From: [Leptolyngbya] sp. JSC-1
GTDB taxonomy: Bacteria > Cyanobacteriota > Cyanobacteriia > Elainellales > Elainellaceae
Assembly: GCA_000733415.1 (NCBI GenBank)
Contig: KL662191.1
Span: 765,463-829,462, forward strand
Length of the DNA: 64,000 bases
Direction of reading: 5' to 3'
The notes under the pieces were generated by a model, which saw nothing but the letters and a program-made list of their open reading frames with translations, was not told the origin of the DNA and ran no database searches. Position 1 is the first letter of the stretch, and every line of letters starts with the position of its first letter. Below are positions 18,166-26,202 of this stretch, piece by piece. The position numbers and the translations under genes were made by a program.

Positions 18166-19221
18166 TCAACCTCCGTGCGAATTCATGGACAAATCAGGCG
18201 AGACCAAGCAGCGCTGCTCTACTTCACCATGCGCTTTTAGCAAGGCCGCCAATCGATGCCGCATCAAAATTCCTGGCTTGTCAGCCGCCATATGTTCTTC
18301 TTCGCGCAGGCTGAGGGGCGCGTCATAGTCAGTCGTTTCCAGGATCAGTCGGTCTTCCTGGGTGACTTGCCGGTCAAAGGCAAGGATGTCAGCGGCTTTG
18401 GCGTCGGCTTCGGTGTCGTTGCGCAGGCAAAACTGGATAATCTGCGAGGTTTGATCGTTGACCGGAGTAGCAGCCGTGAAAATCAGGTGAATCAAACCGT
18501 TCGGATAATGGATCTTCAGCGTGCGGGCAAAGGGCATGTACCAGCGGCGCTCGTTGGTGCGGATCGTTTTTGCAGTTTGGATGCCTAGGTTGCGCTTTTG
18601 CAGATCCGGGTTCAGCACCTCGATCCAATGCTTCATCACAAAGCCATATTCGGTTTCCACAATCTCATCGATCGGCGGCGGCACCGGATTGGCCTGATTC
18701 CCCCAAGAGGCCGCATGGACAAAATGCCCGTGGGCGCTATCAAACGAGTTTTCCATAATCCGTAAACTGCTGGCCTGCCAAGTTTCATAGAATTGGTGAA
18801 TTTGGCGAAACTGAGGATCGGTCGCTTCGGGAATTTCTGGAATTTGATTCAGCGATTCTCCCAAACAAACCCAAACATAGCCGTAGCGTTGTTCACAGCG
18901 GTAGCCACCGACGCGGTAGGTTTTGGGAATCGGTTGCTCACTCGTCAATTGGGGTACATTCACGCAGGTGCCATCACCGTCAAATGACCAGCCGTGATAG
19001 GGACAGCGAATGCAGCCATTCACCACTTGTCCCAGCGATAGGCGGGCAGAACGGTGACAGCAGCGATCGGCCACCGCAGCCGGATTGCCATTTGTATCGA
19101 GCCAAAGTACAATGCGTTGGCCCAACAGCTCAAAAGATTGGGGTGTCCCGTCTGCCAAATGCGCCAGTGGCATGACCGGATACCAAAAGCGCTTGAGTAT
19201 GGGTTGTTGAGTGACCAGCAT
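18166..19221 (-). CDS. Rieske non-heme iron oxygenase, first copy
   Basis: 351 residues, first gene of the leftward operon. It has the same N-terminus as its paralogue (MLVTQQPILKRFWYP), the Rieske ligands Cys54, His56, Cys73, His76, and the iron-site motif NSFDSAHGHFVH. It has a short extra C-terminal tail (after HGEVEQR) not found in the paralogue; the end of this tail carries the ribosome site of the next gene. The frame reaches back to a TTG at 19251, but the ATG at 19221 matches the paralogue's start exactly. Such enzymes hydroxylate aromatic rings or remove N- or O-methyl groups. Two diverged copies may act on two positions or two substrates, as known for the NdmA/NdmB pair of caffeine degradation; that comparison is only an analogy. 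Confidence 0.92.
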   Translation of the reverse strand: MLVTQQPILKRFWYPVMPLAHLADGTPQSFELLGQRIVLWLDTNGNPAAVADRCCHRSARLSLGQVVNGCIRCPYHGWSFDGDGTCVNVPQLTSEQPIPKTYRVGGYRCEQRYGYVWVCLGESLNQIPEIPEATDPQFRQIHQFYETWQASSLRIMENSFDSAHGHFVHAASWGNQANPVPPPIDEIVETEYGFVMKHWIEVLNPDLQKRNLGIQTAKTIRTNERRWYMPFARTLKIHYPNGLIHLIFTAATPVNDQTSQIIQFCLRNDTEADAKAADILAFDRQVTQEDRLILETTDYDAPLSLREEEHMAADKPGILMRHRLAALLKAHGEVEQRCLVSPDLSMNSHGG

Positions 19222-19466
19222 AGGAATATTGCAGTAGATAGAGTTGATCAAACTGGGGCATGAAAGCGACTAGGCCAGTATATAGACTGCCGCACATTTT
19301 TTGGTGAAATCGAGCGTTAAGGCATCACCATAGTGGCGCTAGTTTTATAGATGCTAGTTTTTATGAGCAGATCATGTTTGCTGTAAAAGAAAATTACGAA
19401 CCGGGCCATACCCTAGAGAACAAGCTGGAGAAATTCAGGTCATGCTATTATTGAAGCATTCGGGCT

Positions 19467-19500
19467 TTGTATACAAGGTTGCATTCAACCTTGTATACAA
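19467..19500. promoter_or_regulatory. Perfect palindromic operator with two TTGTATACAA boxes
   Basis: Arms TTGTATACAAGGTTG (19467-19481) and its exact complement (19486-19500) flank a 4-base centre. Each arm contains the self-complementary box TTGTATACAA. FCD-type GntR regulators are known to bind GTATAC-centred palindromes, and a gene for one starts 174 bases to the right. The site lies between that gene and the oppositely transcribed Rieske operon, so it is the probable operator for both. Confidence 0.85.
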
Positions 19501-19674
19501 GAATAGAAGTGTTGTCAGTCCTGGATTGTAGTTTTGAATACATTTTTTGTCAGAGGTGCTTGACACGAGTAGAGTGGGTCGGTCAAAGCAAAAGCCAAGT
19601 GATTAACAAGTGATTAAAAGCAGTAAAGCAAATAACGAATGAATACAGTACAGGATTGCAACTTTAGGTGAGTC

Positions 19675-20355
19675 ATGCCCAGCGCCAAACCCAAATCATC
19701 GAGCAGCGTCGATCGGATCTATCACCAGCTTCGTGAAATGGCAATGAACTACAAATTTCGTCCGGGTGAGCCATTAAACGAAACCGAGTTGGCAGCCTCG
19801 CTGGGCGTCAGTCGGACTCCCTTACGTGAGGTGCTGAATCGTCTAGTGGCCGAAGGGCTGCTAGAGTTCATTCCGCGCCGTGGGTTTTCAGGCCGTCCCC
19901 TAGAGCAGAAAATGATTTTTGATCTCTATGAGATGCGCAGTGGTTTGGAGATGATCAGCGCTCGGCTAGCCACAGAGCGAGCTACCGACGCAGAAGTAGA
20001 GGATTTAATCGCCTGGTGGGAAAAAGTGGCCCTCAACTTTGATTGCTCCCCTCCGGTTGACTGCGCCCAAGCCGACGAAGACTTTCACCAGCGCCTCGCC
20101 TCGCTCTCCCGCAATACGGAAATCCTGCACACTCTAGATAACCTGAATGCGCGGGTTCACTTTCTCCGCCTGATTTCGCTAGAGCAGGAATCGTTTCGCC
20201 ACAGCACCTGCGAAGAACACCACCGGATTCTCTCGGCCATCAAACAGCGCGATGCCAATGCCGCTGCCAACTTGATGTATGCCCATGTGAAGCTACGCCA
20301 AGCTCAATTAGTGGAAGTGATCAAGGAAGCGGTCGCACGGCTATATATGGAATAA
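19675..20355 (+). CDS. GntR-family (FCD subfamily) transcriptional regulator
   Basis: 226 residues. An N-terminal winged helix (about 12-75) has FRPGEPLNETELAASLGVSR and TPLREVLNRLVAEGLL. It is followed by an all-helical FCD ligand domain with DLYEMRSGLEM, DEDFHQRLASLS and EEHHRILSAIKQ, whose Asp and His residues usually hold a metal and the effector. It is transcribed away from the Rieske/amidohydrolase operon and separated from it by the palindrome at 19467-19500. The simplest reading is a repressor of that operon relieved by a pathway substrate or intermediate. Confidence 0.93.
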   Translation: MPSAKPKSSSSVDRIYHQLREMAMNYKFRPGEPLNETELAASLGVSRTPLREVLNRLVAEGLLEFIPRRGFSGRPLEQKMIFDLYEMRSGLEMISARLATERATDAEVEDLIAWWEKVALNFDCSPPVDCAQADEDFHQRLASLSRNTEILHTLDNLNARVHFLRLISLEQESFRHSTCEEHHRILSAIKQRDANAAANLMYAHVKLRQAQLVEVIKEAVARLYME

Positions 20356-20365
20356 CCTGCCAAGC

Positions 20366-21088
20366 TCAGCTCGGTTTCTGAGCCACTAAAACCCCCATCA
20401 TTCCTTCTGCAATGGGATAGTGAACCACATTCACAAAGCCGGCTTGACGCGCCAGGTCAACCTGTTCGGTTCCGCTGGGAAAGCGATCGAGGCTGGGGCT
20501 AATGTAGATATATTCTTCCTTCAGTCCCAGGGATTCCGCAGCAGGAACCACAATTGTATCCAGGTACCACTGCTGAAAGGCCCACATCGCTGGATTCGCA
20601 GGGCGATGAAAGTCTAAAATCGCTGCCTTGGCTCCTGGTTTTAGCACCCGATGCAGTTCGTTGAGGCTGCGGGGAATATCGAGCACATTCCGCAGACCGT
20701 AGCCCATTGTAGCGGCATCAAACTGGTTCGCCTCAAACGGTAAATTCAACGCATCCGCCTCAACCCAGGTGATGGCAAGGGGCCACACCGACTGCTCGGC
20801 CCGCTGTTTGGCAATCGCTAACTGAGCTGCTGAAAAATCAACGCCGTACACCTGACCCGTTATCCCCACCTGCCGCGCCAACAGCCGAGATAGATCGCCA
20901 CTACCGCAACAGAGATCTAGGCAAACGGCCCCCACCGCCGCACCGCTCCACTTCACGGCCATTTGCTTCCAGATGCGATGCTGCCCTAAACTCAGCCAAT
21001 CGTTAAGCCGGTCATAGGCTGGGGCAATCCGGTTAAATAGGATTTGGATCTCTTGAGCCTGCGGGGTAGAAGGAAGAACTGAGGTCAC
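20366..21088 (-). CDS. menG: Demethylphylloquinone/demethylmenaquinone methyltransferase
   Basis: SAM-dependent methyltransferase of the UbiE/MenG family. In cyanobacteria it performs the last methylation of phylloquinone, the photosystem I cofactor. Motifs are FNRIAPAYDRLNDWLSLGQH, LDLCCGSGDLS (SAM loop), VEADALNLPF and MGYGLRNVLD. The open frame starts at a TTG at 21106; I use the GTG at 21088, giving 240 residues and the usual short N-terminus, but the choice is uncertain. It is convergent with the GntR gene, 10 bases away. Confidence 0.92.
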   Translation of the reverse strand: MTSVLPSTPQAQEIQILFNRIAPAYDRLNDWLSLGQHRIWKQMAVKWSGAAVGAVCLDLCCGSGDLSRLLARQVGITGQVYGVDFSAAQLAIAKQRAEQSVWPLAITWVEADALNLPFEANQFDAATMGYGLRNVLDIPRSLNELHRVLKPGAKAAILDFHRPANPAMWAFQQWYLDTIVVPAAESLGLKEEYIYISPSLDRFPSGTEQVDLARQAGFVNVVHYPIAEGMMGVLVAQKPS

Positions 21089-21143
21089 AAATGCAACTCT
21101 GAGCAACGCTACATTCTCATCCTACCTGGCTAATATCAGTTCT

Positions 21144-21353
21144 AAGTTTTGAGTTTTGAGTTTTGAGTTTTGTTGACGTAGTCTGCCGTCAGCAATAGTC
21201 TGCGCAGAGGGCGTAGTTTTGAGTTTTGTAGCCTGATCCAAGAGAAATGTATTACTCAAAACACTGCTTTTCTACAAAACGCTATGCGGGAATCGTTACC
21301 TGTCCACGGAACAAGAGGCAAACTCAAAACTTAAAACTCAACACTCAAAACTT
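21144..21353. repeat. Spacer bounded by inverted TTTTGAG-type arrays (copy 2)
   Basis: Left arm 21144-21173 (AGTTTTGAGTTTTGAG units) and right arm 21321-21353 (complementary AACTCAAAACTTAAAACTC type). A partial extra unit lies near 21210. It fills the gap between menG and the response-regulator gene. See the copies at 6657-6771 and 48265-48418. Confidence 0.75.
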
Positions 21354-21357
21354 CCAT

Positions 21358-22299
21358 CTAAGCTATTGCGGCTAGCCGTCGATTGCAAGTAATCACCATC
21401 CCAACTTGCTGAGCCGCCAAATGCAGCAGCGACAGTTCGTCTTCCCATAAAATCTGCGGCTGCTTCCATTGCAGGGATAGCACAGCCAGCCCTTGATTTT
21501 GGTACTGCACGGGTACAACTAGATGGGCCTGGATACCGGCTTCAGCGTAATAGGGCAAGGCAGACAACTGGGGGTCGGTAGGAATGTTGACGGCAACCTG
21601 CATAGTGCCAGAGGCAATAGTTTCTTGCACAAGGGGATCTTGGCTCAAATCAACGCCAGGAGCACTGGTCGCTTGAGTTACTAAAGATTTGCCGTCCACA
21701 AGCTGTAGCACGCAGGTGTCGGCAGAAAAGGTTTGGGCAAAGGCTTCGGCAATTGGAATCAAGCAGTCTTCGACGCTAGCCGCCTGTTGGACTGTCTGGG
21801 TGATAACGCTGAGCAACGCCATTTGAGCCTGAGCACGCCGTAGCTCATCAGTCCGCTGCTTCAACAGCTCATAGGTTTCAGCCGCCCGCTGCACCACCAG
21901 CTTCAGTTCATTCGGGTCCCAGGGTTTGGTGATGTATTTGTAGACCTGTCCGGAATTGATTGCCTCGACCAGATCTTCCACGTCGGTAAAGCCAGTTAGG
22001 ATGATCCGCATTGTGTCGGGATATTGGGGCACCGTTTTGCTCAGGAATTCGGTTCCTTTCATCTCCGGCATGCGTTGGTCGGAAATGATCACAGCGACTT
22101 CTCCTTCCGCTGCTAAAATTTCCAGGGCCACGATGCCGCTCTCTGCTCTGAGGACATTGAAATCGCGGCGAAAGGTGCGGTAAAGCAGATCCAGGTTGTC
22201 GGGTTCGTCATCTACAACCAGCATTTTGGGTTTTTTGGGTCGTTCTAAGCTCATAAATTGGCGGCTAATCCTATCAAATTCTGTATTGGCGTCACTCAT
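21358..22299 (-). CDS. Response regulator with receiver and GAF domains
   Basis: 313 residues. The receiver domain (about 25-145) has VVDDEPDN, the phospho-acceptor Asp in ISDQRMPEM, the Thr of LTGFTD and KPW. A coiled linker (about 145-175) leads to a GAF-like domain (about 175-310). No output DNA-binding or kinase domain is present. ATG 22299 is chosen over the TTG at 22320 because GGAG lies 9 bases upstream. No partner kinase is adjacent. The GAF domain could bind a small ligand or chromophore, but no bilin-binding Cys motif is obvious. Confidence 0.9.
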   Translation of the reverse strand: MSDANTEFDRISRQFMSLERPKKPKMLVVDDEPDNLDLLYRTFRRDFNVLRAESGIVALEILAAEGEVAVIISDQRMPEMKGTEFLSKTVPQYPDTMRIILTGFTDVEDLVEAINSGQVYKYITKPWDPNELKLVVQRAAETYELLKQRTDELRRAQAQMALLSVITQTVQQAASVEDCLIPIAEAFAQTFSADTCVLQLVDGKSLVTQATSAPGVDLSQDPLVQETIASGTMQVAVNIPTDPQLSALPYYAEAGIQAHLVVPVQYQNQGLAVLSLQWKQPQILWEDELSLLHLAAQQVGMVITCNRRLAAIA

Positions 22300-22453
22300 G
22301 GAACCACTCTCCTTCAGCAAATCTAGATTCGGTGCAGACCTGCTTGCGTCTCAACCATGTTTTACCGGCACAATGCTATTCAGCCCTTGATCTTCCCTTT
22401 TAGTCTTGACAGTTTTGCTCTAGTTCTAACGTTGCTGCTGAAAAACCGACTGT

Positions 22454-23212
22454 ATGAAACCCTATCAATCTGTGCCAATTTGGGACTGCAATGAACCATT
22501 GGTTGAGATTCCCAGCGATTGGTTTGCGCTGGAGTTACCCCATCCCTATGTCAAATTGGGTGCTCCTTATGGAGACAAGTCTCCCTACTTCCTGCGGCAA
22601 GGGGTCTTAGAGCGGCTGTTCATGGCTCAAGCCTGGTTACAGCAGCAGCGTCCGCAGTGGCGAATTCAAATTTTTGATGCCTACCGTCCGATTGCTGTTC
22701 AGCAATTTATGGTTGATTATACGTTTCAGCAGACCCTAGCTGAAGAGAGTCTAGCAGCCGAATCGCTCAGCGAGGCCCAACGGCAGGCGATTTGGCAGAA
22801 GGTATATCAGTTTTGGGCAGTTCCCAGCCGCGATCCCCTTACACCTCCTCCTCACAGCACTGGGGCTGCCATTGATGTGACGCTAGTGAACCAGCATGGG
22901 CAAGTTGTGGATATGGGATCGCCGATTGATGAGATGTCGCCCCGCTCGTACCCAGACTATTACCAACCCAATCGTCAATCGTCCACAGCGGTTGATCCAG
23001 CTCTAACTCAAATCGACCGAGTCCGCTTTCACCAAAACCGGCTGCTATTGAGGCAGGCTATGATGGCCGGTGGATTTCTGCAACATCCTCAGGAATGGTG
23101 GCACTTTTCCTATGGTGATCAACTTTGGGCTTGGCTCACCAGCCAAAACGTGGGCCATGCCAAGCCAGTCAGCGATTCAGCTCAGCCTATTGCCTATTAC
23201 GGAGCGATCTAG
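22454..23212 (+). CDS. D-Ala-D-Ala dipeptidase (VanX/DdpX-like, M15D)
   Basis: 252 residues of the zinc dipeptidase family that splits D-alanyl-D-alanine. Zinc and catalytic motifs are HSTGAAIDVTL (His and Asp ligands) and EWWHFSYGD (catalytic Glu and His ligand), with IFDAYRPIAVQQ upstream, which contains the conserved Arg. No signal peptide, so it is probably cytoplasmic. No VanA, VanH or sensor genes are nearby, so peptidoglycan turnover is a better guess than glycopeptide resistance. Confidence 0.92.
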   Translation: MKPYQSVPIWDCNEPLVEIPSDWFALELPHPYVKLGAPYGDKSPYFLRQGVLERLFMAQAWLQQQRPQWRIQIFDAYRPIAVQQFMVDYTFQQTLAEESLAAESLSEAQRQAIWQKVYQFWAVPSRDPLTPPPHSTGAAIDVTLVNQHGQVVDMGSPIDEMSPRSYPDYYQPNRQSSTAVDPALTQIDRVRFHQNRLLLRQAMMAGGFLQHPQEWWHFSYGDQLWAWLTSQNVGHAKPVSDSAQPIAYYGAI

Positions 23213-23218
23213 CAGGAC

Positions 23219-23737
23219 TCAGGGGGATGGGGATGGTGCCGCAGGGCTGACAGAAGGGCTAAGGGTCTCAGCAGCTGGAGAAGGTTGGGCTTCACAGTAG
23301 GCGTTAACTTCATTTACCAGGGGGCCTTCTTGAGCAGTTGCAGTTTGCAGCGCGTTGAATGCCTGCTGGGCTGCTTGGGCATCTTTGGCCTCGGCAGCGG
23401 TCACTAGATCGCGGGTCGCATTGGTGGTGGCCGTATACATGTCAATGAAGCGGGTTTGGAAGCCCTTAAGCTGCTCATCGGTCAACTGTAACCCTTCCAT
23501 TTCGGCTTTAGCAGTATTCGCCACATCAGCAATTTTGTTCATCGACTCGATGCTGGTGTCGGGCTGAGAATTTTCAGAGACTGTCTTCACTCCCGATACG
23601 GCTTGGTTGGCGATGTCGATCAGCTTACTGCACTGAGCCACTTTATTTTCAGAACAGCTTGCCATTAACAGTCCCAGCAAAATTAAGATCGAACCTTGGT
23701 AAATGCGCTTAGCAACAGGCTTCTCAAAACTCGGCAT
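23219..23737 (-). CDS. Small alanine-rich lipoprotein, hypothetical
   Basis: 172 residues from the ATG at 23737, which follows AGGAGAGG; the open frame reaches 23782. The N-terminus has a basic segment, a hydrophobic stretch and a lipobox LMASC, so the mature protein should be lipid-anchored. The rest is helical with few hydrophobic residues (ADVANTAKAEMEGLQL, DLVTAAEAKDAQAAQQ). It ends in a Pro/Ser tail. Two further Cys may form a disulfide. No function recognised. It ends 6 bases from the convergent dipeptidase gene. Confidence 0.8.
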   Translation of the reverse strand: MPSFEKPVAKRIYQGSILILLGLLMASCSENKVAQCSKLIDIANQAVSGVKTVSENSQPDTSIESMNKIADVANTAKAEMEGLQLTDEQLKGFQTRFIDMYTATTNATRDLVTAAEAKDAQAAQQAFNALQTATAQEGPLVNEVNAYCEAQPSPAAETLSPSVSPAAPSPSP

Positions 23738-23937
23738 GAATCCTCTCCTAGAACTGACAACCGGCAGGGTCAGGATGTCCATATTAGCAGGGGCACATGA
23801 TTGGCGACTGCTCTATCGGTTAAAGATTTTAGATCCAAGTTTCGACTTTGCGGGCAGAAATACCAAGGGATTTCACAGTCTTTTCAAGACCGACTTTATT
23901 AATACCGAATTAATCGGTGTTGATCGGTGCTAATCGG

Positions 23938-24414
23938 TCAAGCTTCGGTTGGGTTCAGCTTCAGCATGGCCCAGGTCGTGTAGGTGCCAATCGGACTCCA
24001 GATCAAGAACGGTAGCAGCAACCAGGCTGCCGTACTGGAAACACTGGCAACCGCAATTGTCAAAATCAGGCCGATCACAAAGCCGACTGCGCCAACGATT
24101 GTGCCCAACTTGAGACTCTGCCCGATCAGCATCGTGGGGTTATAGGCCAGGATCGCCAACTCTAGCAGCAGGTAGCCTGCCATTAGTGCCCAGGTTCTGG
24201 TACTGCCGGGGTCTTGCTCCCACACCAACACGGCAGACCAAACGCCGCAGGCGAAGACAAAAATCCAGATAAACGGAATTAGCGGCTCAAATGTTAACCA
24301 TTGCGGTCGGCGTAAGCGCCTAAACCACTGCACGCCTTTGGGACGCACAATACTGCCGCCAATAATTGCCAGTAATAGAGCAATGCCGCCGATTACCATC
24401 CAGGATTTGATCAT
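23938..24414 (-). CDS. TspO/MBR-family membrane protein
   Basis: 158 residues with five predicted membrane helices. Family signatures include RRPQWLTFEPLIPFIWIF near the first loop and LLPFLIWSPIGTYTTWAMLKLN at the end. TspO proteins bind tetrapyrroles and in photosynthetic bacteria influence tetrapyrrole and stress responses. Length and topology are normal. It is divergent from the glutathione transferase gene at 24618. Confidence 0.85.
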   Translation of the reverse strand: MIKSWMVIGGIALLLAIIGGSIVRPKGVQWFRRLRRPQWLTFEPLIPFIWIFVFACGVWSAVLVWEQDPGSTRTWALMAGYLLLELAILAYNPTMLIGQSLKLGTIVGAVGFVIGLILTIAVASVSSTAAWLLLPFLIWSPIGTYTTWAMLKLNPTEA

Positions 24415-24617
24415 GCCAGCCCTCTTTAATTGGTGCTATCAAGTGTTTTTACTACGATTTGCGGAATTTGATCCCCATCGCCATTTGAGCATTAGCGTCT
24501 CAGAATGCAACAGGTTTGTAATCACTCTTGAGAATCATCCCCCGAATGGTACTTTACCTGGCTGGTTTCAGCCGGTACGATGCTGGCATTGCTGCTGAAT
24601 TGTATGAGGAAAGGCCG

Positions 24618-25592
24618 ATGGGATTGGGTGTTTTAGCAGACGGCAAATGGGTGTCTGAGCGCCAGCAAGAAGATGAAAAGGGACAGTTCGTCCGGCCTTC
24701 AACCACCTTCCGAAATTGGATCACGGTGGATGGATCGAGCGGCTTTCCTGCTGAGGCTAACCGTTACCATCTCTATGTGTCGTTGGCCTGTCCCTGGGCA
24801 CACCGCACTTTGATTATGCGCCAGCTTAAAGGTCTAACAGACGCGATCTCAGTTTCTGTCGTAGATCCGGTGATGGGAGAGCATGGCTGGGAGTTTTCCG
24901 AGGGTCCGGGCTGCATTCCCGATTCTGTGAATCACGCCCATTACCTCTGGCAGCTCTATGTCAAAGTCGATCGCCACTATAGCGGACGGGTGACGGTGCC
25001 GATTCTCTGGGACAAGCAAACTCAAACAATCGTCAACAACGAGTCGCGTGAGATTATCCGCATGTTGGATACCGAGTTTGGCGATATTGCTCAGTCCGAC
25101 CGCGATCTCTACCCGGTTCCTCTGCAAGACACGATCGAGCAAACCATTGATGCCATCTATCAACCGATCAACAACGGGGTTTATCGAGCCGGGTTTGCCA
25201 CGAAACAAGCGGCCTATGAGGAAGCCGTAACCGAATTATTTGACGCCCTCGACCACTGGGAACAGGTGCTAGGTCAGCAGCGCTATCTCTGTGGCAACCA
25301 GCTCACCGAAGCTGATATTTGCCTGTTTACTACGCTGTTGCGGTTCGATCCAGTTTATTACGTTCACTTCAAGTGCAATCTGCGCCGGATTGTGGACTAC
25401 CCAAATCTCTGGGGTTATTTGCGCGATATCTACCAGCTTCCGGGCGTGAAGGCAACCTGCAATCTCGAGCACATCAAGCGCCACTATTACATCAGCCATC
25501 CCAAGGTAAATCCATCGCGGCTAGTCCCCAAAGGCCCGATTCTCGATTTCGAGACTTCCCACGGGCGAGAGCGCTTTAGTTCAGGTATTTAA
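24618..25592 (+). CDS. Glutathione S-transferase, glutathionyl-hydroquinone reductase type
   Basis: 324 residues of the Xi/omega-like class that removes glutathione from glutathionyl-hydroquinones. The catalytic Cys lies in SLACPWAHRT. NNESREIIRMLD is the glutathione-binding segment, and YLCGNQLTEADICLF with RFDPVYYVHFKC belongs to the C-terminal helical domain. The frame opens at 24528; ATG 24618 is preferred because GAGGAAAGG lies just upstream and family members start near this point. It probably protects quinones or detoxifies xenobiotics. Confidence 0.92.
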   Translation: MGLGVLADGKWVSERQQEDEKGQFVRPSTTFRNWITVDGSSGFPAEANRYHLYVSLACPWAHRTLIMRQLKGLTDAISVSVVDPVMGEHGWEFSEGPGCIPDSVNHAHYLWQLYVKVDRHYSGRVTVPILWDKQTQTIVNNESREIIRMLDTEFGDIAQSDRDLYPVPLQDTIEQTIDAIYQPINNGVYRAGFATKQAAYEEAVTELFDALDHWEQVLGQQRYLCGNQLTEADICLFTTLLRFDPVYYVHFKCNLRRIVDYPNLWGYLRDIYQLPGVKATCNLEHIKRHYYISHPKVNPSRLVPKGPILDFETSHGRERFSSGI

Positions 25593-25707
25593 AGCAACCA
25601 TTTGGAGTGCTTGAATCTTCGGTGAAGCACATTGCACGGTCCTCTGACTGAGTTCATGATCTGAGTAGTTTAGGTTGTCTTGCCTTTAGGGAACTATAGG
25701 GGATTTA

Positions 25708-26172
25708 GTGTTTCTAGTTCGAGATTCAAGTTCGTCTCGCGAGGAGCGAATCAGGCAATTTCTAGGAGAAGATCCGGCTCTGGCAGCCCTCCTTGCCGTT
25801 ATTCACTTTGAATGGACTGTGCGGCGCGCCATCATTGCACTGGGTACTTCTCCCAATGTGATGATACGAGGGACTATGGAGAAATGCCACGGACTCAGTG
25901 GATATAAACAAGTCTGGCAGGAAGAAGTTTTTCCGAATGTGCAACTTCGTCTCCCAGAAGTGGTGAGAAATTGGGATGGGCTTAATCGAGCCTTCCGATT
26001 ACGCCACAGGCTCGTTCACGGGGTTACTTCTTGCGATCCAGAATACGCCAAAGCGCGAGTTCACTGGGCAATCGATGCCACGAATGACCTGAGAGTGTTC
26101 TGTGACAATAACGGCATCGATCTAGATTCGCGTCTGCCGATCCGTAGAGCTGCCAAATCCCAGGGAAATTAG
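25708..26172 (+). CDS. Hypothetical protein with a HEPN-like RLRHRLVH motif
   Basis: 154 residues, all-helical by appearance. FRLRHRLVHG fits the Rx4-6H motif of HEPN ribonuclease or HEPN-like domains, in which Arg and His form the active site at a dimer face. Upstream, FEWTVRRAIIALG resembles the first HEPN helix. Starts at GTG 25708 with GGGG a few bases upstream. No nucleotidyltransferase (MNT) or other antitoxin gene is adjacent, so it is an orphan. Nuclease activity is an inference from one motif. It meets the aminotransferase gene tail to tail inside a heptamer repeat. Confidence 0.7.
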   Translation: MFLVRDSSSSREERIRQFLGEDPALAALLAVIHFEWTVRRAIIALGTSPNVMIRGTMEKCHGLSGYKQVWQEEVFPNVQLRLPEVVRNWDGLNRAFRLRHRLVHGVTSCDPEYAKARVHWAIDATNDLRVFCDNNGIDLDSRLPIRRAAKSQGN

Positions 26173-26174
26173 CC

Positions 26175-26202
26175 TTTTTACTTTTTACTTTTTACTTTTT
26201 AC
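26175..26202. repeat. Heptamer tandem repeat TTTTTAC, four copies
   Basis: Four perfect TTTTTAC units. The stop codon and last codons of the leftward aminotransferase gene lie inside it, and the HEPN-like gene stops 2 bases before it. Heptamer tandem repeats are a known cyanobacterial repeat class. Confidence 0.95.

Noticed and set aside
22454..23212. Vancomycin-resistance gene cluster
   Set aside because: Only the dipeptidase is present; no VanA, VanH, VanR or VanS homologues are near. A housekeeping dipeptidase is more likely.
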